Source: Burkholderiales bacterium (GTDB taxonomy: Bacteria; Pseudomonadota; Gammaproteobacteria; Burkholderiales; SG8-39). Taken from it: a DNA stretch of 5,798 nucleotides. Positions 1-5,709 of this stretch are shown in pieces (within the stretch, counting starts at the first letter, position 1; every line of letters starts with the position of its first letter). Location: NCBI GenBank assembly GCA_919902965.1, contig CAKKSJ010000489.1, positions 1-5,798 of the forward strand, written 5' to 3'. Below the pieces are notes generated by a model, which was not told where the DNA came from, made no database searches, and saw only the letters and a list, made by a program, of their open reading frames with translations. The position numbers were made by a program, and so were the translations under genes.

Positions 1-358
1 GCGAGTTTGCCCCCATCACCAGACGCAGCATGTAAGCCGGGTTGATCAAGGTCAGGCGTTTGCCTTCAGTGGTGACGACATCGCGGCCGGGAACTTTGAC
101 CAGATAGGGATTGGGTGGGGTATTCTCATCGGGCGTAACGTAGACGCCGCCATGCGAGGCTGCCCATGCTCTGAATGCCATGTCCTTGTTGATGCTGCCC
201 AGTGCCGCCGTCTTGGCCAAATCCAGATTCTGCCGTTGCAGGGTAAGCTTGTTCCACCACAGCGACCCGGCCATGCCGCCCGTCCACAGCAACAACGCAA
301 GCAGTGTGTTGCGGACGAACGGAGAGCGAAAACGATTCTCGAAATAGGATAGTTTCAT
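1..358 (-). CDS. Membrane-anchored sensor with Tll0287-like (DUF3365) domain, N-terminal part
   Basis: This reading frame is open from an ATG at 358-356 to the left edge, giving 119 residues with no stop, so the gene continues outside the window. It begins MKLSYFENRF. A basic stretch is followed by one hydrophobic segment at about residues 18-37 (core LLALLLWTGGMAG), read as a signal anchor or first transmembrane helix. Residues 60-115 contain NKDMAFRAWAASHGGVYV, then TPPNPYL, GRDVVTTEGKRLTLINPAYM and LRLVMG. This is the characteristic start of the Tll0287-like/DUF3365 domain, a periplasmic sensor domain often followed by PAS, GGDEF or histidine kinase modules and in some members carrying c-type haem. 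The output domain and any CxxCH motif would lie outside the window. A weak AAGG ribosome-binding site sits 4 nt before the ATG. The domain assignment is from remembered family pattern; the ligand is unknown. Confidence 0.8.
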   Translation of the reverse strand, partial: MKLSYFENRFRSPFVRNTLLALLLWTGGMAGSLWWNKLTLQRQNLDLAKTAALGSINKDMAFRAWAASHGGVYVTPDENTPPNPYLVKVPGRDVVTTEGKRLTLINPAYMLRLVMGANS

Positions 359-373
359 CGTACCTTGGCGTTC

Positions 374-402
374 AGAGTAACATTTCGCTCGCTGCTGCTC
401 AA
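374..402 (-). promoter_or_regulatory. Weak sigma70-like promoter candidate for the left-edge sensor gene
   Basis: On the minus strand a TTGAGC hexamer (402-397) and a TACTCT hexamer (379-374) are separated by 17 nt, upstream of the start codon at 358. The -35 keeps TTGA, and the -10 keeps only the conserved first two and last positions. The predicted transcript start would leave a leader of only about 9 nt before the ATG, so this could well be chance. The rest of the gap between the kinase remnant and this gene (359-458) shows nothing else I can support. Confidence 0.2.
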
Positions 403-458
403 TCGAACAGCGCTGCCACGCCGTCCATTTGGCGCAGGTCGAGCGGAAAATATTGACT

Positions 459-1071
459 CTACCCGGTTTTGATAGGGCGGAACGCCAGCCGCACGGAGAA
501 CGTGCTGCCTTTGCCCTGTCCGCTTTCCGCCGCGATCGTGCCGCCGTGTTCCGCGGCCAGGCGCTTCACCAGCGCGAACCCCAGCCCAGTGCCGCCATAC
601 GTGCGCGACAGCGTTCCGTCGAGCTGCGAGAACGGCTCGAACAGTCGCGGCAGGTCGGTGGCCACAATCCCTATTCCGGTATCGCTCACGGCGATGATCA
701 CGCTATTCCCGCCGTCAGGGCAAATGCCCACGCTGACCCGCCCGCCCTCCGGGGGTGAATTTGATGGCGTTCGAGAAGAACTGATCGAGCATCGGGCGCA
801 CCTTGGGCGCATCCAGCAGGCACTCGCTCCTGTCCGCGGCATCCAGGTCCAGCGCAACGCACTTCTGTGTCGCTGCATTCTGCCCTCGGAGTCGGGGAGG
901 ATCAGCTCGGCTGAGGTCCCTGCCAACTGCCTCCCCGCGCCGATAGCCGAACGTGCGTTCGGTCGCCGGGTTGAATTCGATGATGCGGCCCCGCTCGTCA
1001 TGCACAACGATCGCGTCCAGCGCCGATGCGACCACCGCCACTCCGAGCGTACGGAAAATACCATTATACAA
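459..1071 (-). pseudogene. Decayed PAS-type sensor histidine kinase (HATPase_c end intact, HisKA missing)
   Basis: Reading right to left, a PAS-like segment runs from 1071 (TTG) to about 912 in one frame: SALDAIVVHDERGRIIEFN, then FGYRRGEAVGRDLS. Its continuation AELILPDSEGRMQRH is in a second frame, from about 914 downward. The first frame then resumes with a kinase N-box (VALDLDAADRSE, then LDQFFSNAIKFTP) from about 858 to 752. At a run of five C (751-755) it shifts again into the second frame, which encodes the rest of HATPase_c: EGGRVSVGI, the G1 box VSDTGIGI, FEPFSQLDG, the G2 box GGTGLGFALVKRL, HGGTIAAESGQGKGSTF, and a TAG at 459-461. No H-box resembling SHELRTPL is visible in any frame between PAS and N-box, so the PAS end and the HisKA domain, including the phosphoacceptor His, appear deleted. 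There is no receiver domain. With at least two frame breaks and a domain deletion it cannot work as a kinase. Sequencing error could explain one break but not the deletion. Confidence 0.8.
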
Positions 1072-1300
1072 TCTGACTCACGTCCTGATTCGCACGATAC
1101 GGCAACAATACGTGTACGTAGTTGCATGAGGCTTTGCCGGAAATAATATCCAGCTCGTTCCGGGGCAATTTGTCCAACAAGGTCGCGCGCCCGAAACGCG
1201 ACCTCCCCGTGCAGCGCCGACTTGCGGTACTTCGTAACCCGAAGCAGGCGCACCTTGGGGTCGCTCTTCCGGTGCGCGCCCATCCGCTGGCGTCGCACCC
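1064..1300 (-). other. Unassigned, frame-broken coding remnant upstream of the kinase remnant
   Basis: Two minus-strand frames each carry a protein-like half. One (from about 1262 to 1186) reads KVRLLRVTKYRKSALHGEV then AFRARDLV. The other (about 1187 to 1067) reads DKLPRNELDIISGK then NYVHVLLPYRANQDVSQIV and stops at 1064-1066. Removing one G near 1185-1190 would join them as DLV-DKLPRNELD. A second shift near 1070 would run QIV into YNGIFRTLG, the start of the PAS segment. It may therefore be the N-terminal part of the same dead sensor, or an adjacent small gene. I do not recognise the family. The HVLLPY stretch is faintly reminiscent of a PAS-like sensory domain, but that is only an impression. 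Codon use resembles real coding sequence rather than shadow frames. Confidence 0.35.
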
Positions 1301-1398
1301 GACCACGTTACGACAAAACTTACTTCTGCTAGGGAAGCTAGCACCATCGTTCCGCGGGCGGGAGCTTCGAGGACTGGAGGACCGCGGCACGCTCGCCG
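1301..1398. other. Intergenic gap after the binding-protein gene
   Basis: This stretch follows the stop codon of the solute-binding protein gene on the minus strand. It contains a perfect 6-bp inverted repeat (TGCTAG at 1327-1332, CTAGCA at 1338-1343, 5-nt loop). On the minus strand the nearest T-run is only TTTT, several bases past the stem. That is too weak to call a rho-independent terminator, though it is the only hairpin seen between the operon and the decayed sensor region. No gene is supported here. Confidence 0.3.
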
Positions 1399-2352
1399 TC
1401 ATTGCTTCACTGATTGTTTCGCGAGTGCGCTGGCAAACTCGGCATGCCCTTTACGAATCGCCGCGCTGAACTCCGCGTAACCTTGAAAGCTGACCAATCC
1501 CGCCTGCGCTTCGATCAGAGCCGCAAATTCGCGCGAGCTGGTCAGTTCTCTGCACAGGGTTTCCCACCACTGAATGACATCGGGCGCGAGCTTCGCGGGT
1601 CCCATCAGTCCGTAGAACACGGACGCCGATATCGGATAGTTCAACTCCCGATAGGTCTTGATGTGCGCGTGCCCCGGCGCCTTCAGCGGTCCGGTCTCCA
1701 CCAGCAGGCGCACCTTGCCGGCCCGAAGTTGCGGGGCGAAATCGGTGGAGGCGACCGCTTCGATATGTCCGCCCAATAGCGCGGAGACCGCCTCCGCGCC
1801 GCCCTTGAAGGGAACGGTCGTCGTATCCACTTTTTCCTGGCTGAATCCCGCGCCGACAACGATCTCCGCGAACCCGCGGGCGCCCGCGGTTCCCCAACGG
1901 AACCCCCCGGGATTTGCGCGCGCGTACGCGAGGACGTCCTCGTACGTCTTGAACGGGCTGTCCGTCCGGACGTAGAGGGGGAGCGGCTGGGTGATCAGTT
2001 GCGCGATGTAGGTGAGATCGCGCAGCGGATCGTACCGGACGTCCTGCAACGCGGGCAGGACCCAGATCGGGCTCGGGCTGGTGAGAGTCAGGGTGTAACC
2101 GTCCGGCGCGGATCGCGTGACCCGTTCCGTCGCGATGGTCGCGGCTGCGCCGGGCTGGTTTACCACGATCACCGTCGCCCCACGCTTCGACCTGGCAAAA
2201 TCGGCGGCGGCGCGCGCAAGGATGTCCGCCAGGCCGCCGGCGGCGAACCCGACGACTATTGTTACCGGACGCGCCGGATACGAGTCCGCCTGGGCCAGGC
2301 CGCAGAACAACATCCAGGCAAACAACGCTCTTAGAATCGTACGGACGGTCAT
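1399..2352 (-). CDS. Bug/TctC-family tripartite tricarboxylate transporter periplasmic binding protein
   Basis: This is a secreted solute-binding protein of the Bug (TctC) family, which captures carboxylates, amino acids or related organic acids in the periplasm. From the chosen start it has 317 residues, normal for the family. Residues 1-22 are a signal peptide: MTVRTILR, a hydrophobic core ALFAWMLFCGLA, and cleavage after AQA. C17 is preceded by F, so this is not a lipobox. The mature protein starts DSYPARPVTIVVGFAAGG, followed by LADILAR, NQPGAAATIATERV and APDGYTL, the family's usual N-terminal blocks. Later come WGTAG, TVPFKGGAEAVSALLGG and the Pro-rich YGLMGPAKLAPDV. The start at 2352 has AGGAGG 8 nt upstream; an ATG at 2358 is only 2 nt from it, and an ATG at 2421 in a duplicated copy would add 23 residues. 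No TctA/TctB membrane partners are in the window, as is common for orphan Bug proteins. The substrate is unknown. Confidence 0.88.
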   Translation of the reverse strand: MTVRTILRALFAWMLFCGLAQADSYPARPVTIVVGFAAGGLADILARAAADFARSKRGATVIVVNQPGAAATIATERVTRSAPDGYTLTLTSPSPIWVLPALQDVRYDPLRDLTYIAQLITQPLPLYVRTDSPFKTYEDVLAYARANPGGFRWGTAGARGFAEIVVGAGFSQEKVDTTTVPFKGGAEAVSALLGGHIEAVASTDFAPQLRAGKVRLLVETGPLKAPGHAHIKTYRELNYPISASVFYGLMGPAKLAPDVIQWWETLCRELTSSREFAALIEAQAGLVSFQGYAEFSAAIRKGHAEFASALAKQSVKQ

Positions 2353-2439
2353 TTTCATTTCCTCCTCGTGGGTTTGTCTGTCAAGAAGCGCTCTTAGAAT
2401 CGTACGGATGGTCATTTTCATTTCCTCCTCGTGGGTTTG
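2326..2439. repeat. Tandem direct repeat (two 51-bp copies, period 63 bp) duplicating a start module
   Basis: The copies lie at 2326-2376 and 2389-2439 and differ at one base (C at 2346, T at 2409). They are separated by a 12-bp linker at 2377-2388. On the minus strand each copy carries an AGGAGG ribosome-binding site, an ATGAAAATG double start and the first codons of the binding-protein gene (MKMT-I/V-RTILRA). The 63-bp period is a multiple of three, so both copies are in the same frame. The upstream copy also holds the last codons and stop of the PLP-lyase gene. It looks like a recent in-frame tandem duplication with 12 bp of unrelated filler. Confidence 0.95.
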
Positions 2440-3605
2440 CCGATTCCCCGCGTTGCGATCAGCCCTTGCTCCAGGTCGGCGATCAAGTCGTCCGGGTGTT
2501 CCAGGCCAACGCTCAGGCGCATGATAGGTGCCTGAGCGTCCGCCTTGGGATAACACCGCTCGGGCGGAACCTCATAGACCGAAACAAGACTGTGTATGCC
2601 GCCCCAGCTTGCGCCGATTCGAAACAGCCTCAGGCGGTCCGTGAACGCGCGCGCAGCCGCCCAGCCGACATTGCGCAGAACGATCGAAAATACGGATCCC
2701 GAGCCGCGAAGATCGCGCTTCCAGATCGCGTGGCCCAGGTCGGTTTCAAGCGCAGGGTGCAACACGCGTTGCACCTCGTTGCGCGTCACCAGCCAGCGCG
2801 CGATGCGCAGTGCGCTCGCGAACTGTCGTTCCAGCCGCACGGCGAGGGTTCCCAGGCCGCGCAGTGCAAGAAAGCAGTCATCCGGGGACGCCCCGATGCC
2901 GAGCAGGCCCTGCGCATCCCGCAGCCGCCGGTAGAGCATCTCGTCGCGCACCGCAACGCTTCCGAGCAGCAGATCGGAGTGCCCGCCGACGTACTTTGTA
3001 AGCGCCTGGATGGAGAAGTCCACGCCGTGTTCCAGCGGACGAAAGCGCAGCGGCGTCGCCCAAGTGTTGTCCATTGCAAGCAGCACGCGCCGCGCACGTA
3101 CCGCCTTGGCGATGGCACGCACATCCTGGACTTCCATGGTGATCGTGCCGGGGGATTCCAGCCACACCAGGCGCGTGTTTTTCCTGATGCGTGCGGCAAT
3201 CGCCGCTCCGCACAGGGGATCGTAGAACTCGGTTTCGACGCCCAGGGGGCCGAACAACTTGACGGCGGCAGTGCGCGTGGGCCCGTACATCGCGTCGGAT
3301 AGCAAGGCATGGTCGCCCGCCCGCAGGGCGGCAAAGTTGACCAGGCTGATGGCGGCGAGCCCCGAGGGCGCCAGGACGACGTGCCGCGCATTTTCGAGGA
3401 CTGCGAGCTGGCGCGCCAGGGTCGCGGAGGTCGGGGTTCCGTACAGCCCGTAGGAGTAGCCGCGGTAGCGCCTCTTGCCGCGGGCAATGAACGACTCCGC
3501 GTCCTCGAACAGGACGGTCGACGCTCGATGCACTGCCGTCGACAGGCTTGAAAAGTCCTTCGGAACACCCCTGGCGTCCTGTAGAAGAGTCGTATCCGGT
3601 TTCAC
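2418..3605 (-). CDS. Cystathionine beta-lyase-like PLP enzyme (Cys/Met metabolism family)
   Basis: A 395-residue fold-type I PLP enzyme of the Cys/Met metabolism family, closest in pattern to MetC cystathionine beta-lyases, which cleave C-S bonds by beta-elimination to pyruvate, ammonia and a thiol. Visible landmarks are PSGLAAI (80-86), SDAMYGPT with the cofactor-stacking Y107, LESPGTITMEVQDV (149-162), MDNTWATP with the pyridine-binding D179, QALTKYVGGHSD with the Schiff-base lysine K204, and near the C-terminus SWGG and RLSVGLEHPDDLIADLEQG. The loop that reads YGRRGT in E. coli MetC reads YGLYGTPT here (52-59), so the arginine that helps bind the PLP phosphate of the partner subunit is Leu54. 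The start is a GTG at 3605-3603, 14 nt after the preceding stop, with a G-rich (GGGGG) but imperfect ribosome-binding site. The stop overlaps the next start as ATGA. It could act on cystathionine or another S-substituted cysteine; the catabolic neighbours favour a role outside methionine synthesis. No symbol is given because the substrate is uncertain. Confidence 0.88.
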   Translation of the reverse strand: MKPDTTLLQDARGVPKDFSSLSTAVHRASTVLFEDAESFIARGKRRYRGYSYGLYGTPTSATLARQLAVLENARHVVLAPSGLAAISLVNFAALRAGDHALLSDAMYGPTRTAAVKLFGPLGVETEFYDPLCGAAIAARIRKNTRLVWLESPGTITMEVQDVRAIAKAVRARRVLLAMDNTWATPLRFRPLEHGVDFSIQALTKYVGGHSDLLLGSVAVRDEMLYRRLRDAQGLLGIGASPDDCFLALRGLGTLAVRLERQFASALRIARWLVTRNEVQRVLHPALETDLGHAIWKRDLRGSGSVFSIVLRNVGWAAARAFTDRLRLFRIGASWGGIHSLVSVYEVPPERCYPKADAQAPIMRLSVGLEHPDDLIADLEQGLIATRGIGKPTRRK

Positions 3606-3619
3606 GTTGCCCCCGCCGC

Positions 3620-4807
3620 TCAGACGATGCGCAGCTCGCTCGAGGTGCTCATCAGGGACTGCACCCCGTCACGCGTCACGCGCAGCATATCTTCCACCTG
3701 GAGGCCGGCAAAACCGATCTCGTAGTAGGGTGTTTCCACGCAAATGCACATGCCTTCTTCGAAAATCTCGGTACTGCCGGGGGTCAGACTGGGGGCGTCG
3801 TATCCGTCAAGACCAATGCCGTGTCCGACATGGTTGCGCCTGTAGTGACTGATGCCTTCGCGGCGCACGGTTTCGACGATGTCGTTGAACGCATCCGCGG
3901 TCCGCAGGCCCGGACGGATCAACTCATGCGCGCGCAGGAGCCCCGCCCGTATGGCGCGGTGATAGCTCTTCACCTTTGCCGACGCCTCACCGAGCACCGC
4001 AATACGCGAGATATCCGCGCGATAGTGCCGATACCGGCCCCCGACGTCGAAGCGAATCACGTCGCCATGCTCAAGCTTCCTGTCGCCGGGCTGGCCGCTG
4101 GAGAGGGCGCTACGCGGTCCGGTGCAGATGACGCCAAGCACCGGCATTGCGCCTTCGGCGATGGTCTTGGCGTGAAACGCATAGGCGAGGTCGCGCTCGG
4201 ACTCGCCGACCCGCGCAACCGAAAGCGCCGCGTCGATTGACAGTTCGGCAATGCGCGCAGAATCCCGCAGGCGCTCCACCTCTTCCGCGGTCTTCACCGC
4301 CCGCACATGCCGAAATAGCGCCCCCGCTCGTCCTATCGTTGCGCGCGGCAGCGCCAACACCAGCGCCTCGAAGTACTGCGGCGTGATGCCTCCCTCGTCG
4401 ATTCCCAGGCAAGCCGACTCGAGCCCTCGATCCTTGATCGCCGAAACGAGCGCGGCCACGGCGTCGCCGCAATCGTCTTCATCGAGCAAGCTGGTGAAGC
4501 GGCGGCTGCGTTCTTCGTTTTGCGCGCACGCGTCGCGCTCGACCGCGAAGAATCCATACCGGCGGACGTCTTTCACCGCGACCTCCTGGTCCGCGATCAG
4601 GTCCAGGGCGCCGCTGCTGGTAACCACCGCCTGTTCCCCCCGGCCTTCCCCGGGCGTGAGGACATAGGTCTGCGGACCGCGGCGGATCCATTGACTCATG
4701 TACCAGAAGCCGCTGGTATAGGTGACGTTCTCCGGAGCAGTGGCGACGACCGCATCCAGGCGGTCGCGCTGCATCGCCTCGAACAAGCGGGGCCTGTTCA
4801 TGAGCAT
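3620..4807 (-). CDS. M24-family metallohydrolase (Xaa-Pro peptidase/creatinase-like)
   Basis: A 395-residue cytoplasmic 'pita-bread' enzyme. Residues 1-165 form a creatinase-type N-terminal domain (ATAPENVTYTSGFWYMSQ). The catalytic M24 domain begins near VKTAEEVERLRDSARIAE (171-188). All five dinuclear metal ligands are visible: D254 in RFDVGG, D265 in RADISR, H329 in HVGHGIGL, E359 in CVETPYYE and E372 in LQVEDML. This predicts a metal-dependent peptidase (prolidase or Xaa-Pro aminopeptidase type) rather than a metal-free creatinase, but M24 members also hydrolyse other amide-type substrates. The ATG at 4807 is chosen because GGAGGG lies about 8 nt upstream and the ATG shares its A with the regulator's TGA (TGATG); a second ATG at 4801 is too far from the site. 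A longer in-frame start at 4876 would lie deep in the upstream gene. The following gene starts 14 nt after its TGA. Confidence 0.9.
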   Translation of the reverse strand: MLMNRPRLFEAMQRDRLDAVVATAPENVTYTSGFWYMSQWIRRGPQTYVLTPGEGRGEQAVVTSSGALDLIADQEVAVKDVRRYGFFAVERDACAQNEERSRRFTSLLDEDDCGDAVAALVSAIKDRGLESACLGIDEGGITPQYFEALVLALPRATIGRAGALFRHVRAVKTAEEVERLRDSARIAELSIDAALSVARVGESERDLAYAFHAKTIAEGAMPVLGVICTGPRSALSSGQPGDRKLEHGDVIRFDVGGRYRHYRADISRIAVLGEASAKVKSYHRAIRAGLLRAHELIRPGLRTADAFNDIVETVRREGISHYRRNHVGHGIGLDGYDAPSLTPGSTEIFEEGMCICVETPYYEIGFAGLQVEDMLRVTRDGVQSLMSTSSELRIV

Positions 4808-5607
4808 CAGGCCGCCCTCCGCGCGGGGGGTGCCCCCAGTCGCCTGGAAATCCGATCGCTCGCCTCCTTGACCCACGAGGCGATCTCGGGAAGCCGCGCC
4901 CGCGTCACCTCATGACGCGGCAGCGCTCCGCTGAGCGCTGCGACTACCTGCCCCGTCCAGTCCCGGATCACCGCGCCGACCGCATACACGCCGATGAGGT
5001 TCTCCTCGTCCGATACCGCGTAGCCTGCGCGCCGCGCCTGCTGCAGGTCGGGCAGGAGCGCGGAAAAGCGCGTCTTCGTATGCGCGGTCTGACGGGCAAA
5101 AGGTTCTTTGCCCAGAAGGCCGCGGGCTTCGCCCTCGGGGAGATCGGCAAGCAATGCCTTTCCGAGCGCCGTCGAATGCAGATGCGTCTCCGATCCGGCG
5201 CGGACCTTAATGGCAATGGGCCCACTCGACTGGCAAGCGAGGAGATAGACGACGGCGTTTTTTCGCAGCACACCAAGATACCCGTTGAGCTGGCGATCGT
5301 CAGCGAGGCGCTGCAATTCGTTCAGCGCCTCGCGCGCGAGGACATTGCTGCCGATAAAAGCGTTGCCGACCGCGAAAGCACGCGGCCCGATTCCGTATTT
5401 GCGTTCGGAGTCGCGCTCGGCGAATTCGTAGTCCGCCAGCGTCGCCAGCAGCCGCTGTGCAATCGACGAGGGGAGTCCAACCGTGCGCGCGACGTCGCGG
5501 ACACCCATTGACCGCCCTGCCCGAGAAAGTGCCTCGAGTATCTCCAGTGCCCTCGCGACGGATTGGTTGCGTGCCGTCGCCGACTCTCGTTTCTTGCCTT
5601 GCACCAT
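4807..5607 (-). CDS. IclR-family transcriptional regulator
   Basis: A 266-residue protein of typical IclR length. Residues 15-75 form the N-terminal winged helix-turn-helix: SVARALEILEAL, then MGVRDVARTVGLPSSIAQRLLATL as the HTH, then the wing ERDSERKYGIG. The effector-binding domain follows, with NGYLGVL, VRAGSETHLHSTALGKALLA (135-154) and GYAVSDEENLIGVYAVGAVIRD (205-226), the standard family blocks. Such proteins bind operator DNA as dimers or tetramers and respond to small aromatic or organic acids. The ATG at 5607 has an AGGGA about 8 nt upstream. The gene is first in a co-directional cluster and its TGA overlaps the next ATG, so it is probably co-transcribed with the enzymes it controls instead of being divergent from them. 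The C-terminus is rich in Arg, Ala and Pro. Whether it represses or activates, and its ligand, are not visible. Confidence 0.93.
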   Translation of the reverse strand: MVQGKKRESATARNQSVARALEILEALSRAGRSMGVRDVARTVGLPSSIAQRLLATLADYEFAERDSERKYGIGPRAFAVGNAFIGSNVLAREALNELQRLADDRQLNGYLGVLRKNAVVYLLACQSSGPIAIKVRAGSETHLHSTALGKALLADLPEGEARGLLGKEPFARQTAHTKTRFSALLPDLQQARRAGYAVSDEENLIGVYAVGAVIRDWTGQVVAALSGALPRHEVTRARLPEIASWVKEASDRISRRLGAPPARRAA

Positions 5608-5613
5608 TTGCTA

Positions 5614-5632
5614 TGTCCCTATAATCGGTACA
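5614..5632. promoter_or_regulatory. Imperfect 19-bp palindrome in front of the iclR-type gene, operator candidate
   Basis: The minus strand reads TGTACCGATTATAGGGACA, with 7 of 9 arm positions complementary (pattern TGTnCCnAT-T-ATnGGnACA). It ends 6 nt before the start codon at 5607 and includes the ribosome-binding site, so a bound dimer would block expression of the whole operon. Autoregulation through a near-start palindrome is common in the IclR family; the assignment here is inference. The plus strand of the same site contains a perfect TATAAT (5620-5625). Confidence 0.4.
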
Positions 5633-5709
5633 TCGTCCCGAAGAGTGTGGCAACTCGCAGGCAGATCGTCAATGCGCAAAACCCGCTATGCGGGACAGGT
5701 GAAGATCGG

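Noticed and set aside
429..1146. Plus-strand frames opposite the kinase remnant
   Set aside because: The minus strand carries unmistakable HATPase and PAS motifs; the plus-strand translations look like compositional shadows.
1327..1343. Hairpin (6-bp stem, 5-nt loop) as a terminator for the operon
   Set aside because: The stem is short and half AT, and no adequate T-tract follows on the minus strand, so a rho-independent terminator is not supported.
2359..2556. Longer start for the binding-protein gene (frame open up to 2556)
   Set aside because: The extension beyond 2421 lies inside the lyase gene and encodes no signal peptide. The export signal begins at the downstream AGGAGG/ATG module.
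2259..4240. Long open plus-strand frames opposite the lyase and M24 genes (for example 2259-3302 and 3548-4240)
   Set aside because: They are Arg/Pro/Ala-rich, match no family I recognise, and lie antisense to genes with clear motifs. Open antisense frames are expected in GC-rich DNA.
4808..4876. Upstream start of the M24 gene at 4876
   Set aside because: It would overlap the regulator gene by about 70 bp, and the added residues are unlike the family. GGAGGG with about 8-nt spacing supports the ATG at 4807.
5682..5694. CCCGC-TAT-GCGGG hairpin near the IS end
   Set aside because: A perfect 5-bp stem, but too short to distinguish from chance in GC-rich sequence. No T-run or other context gives it a role.
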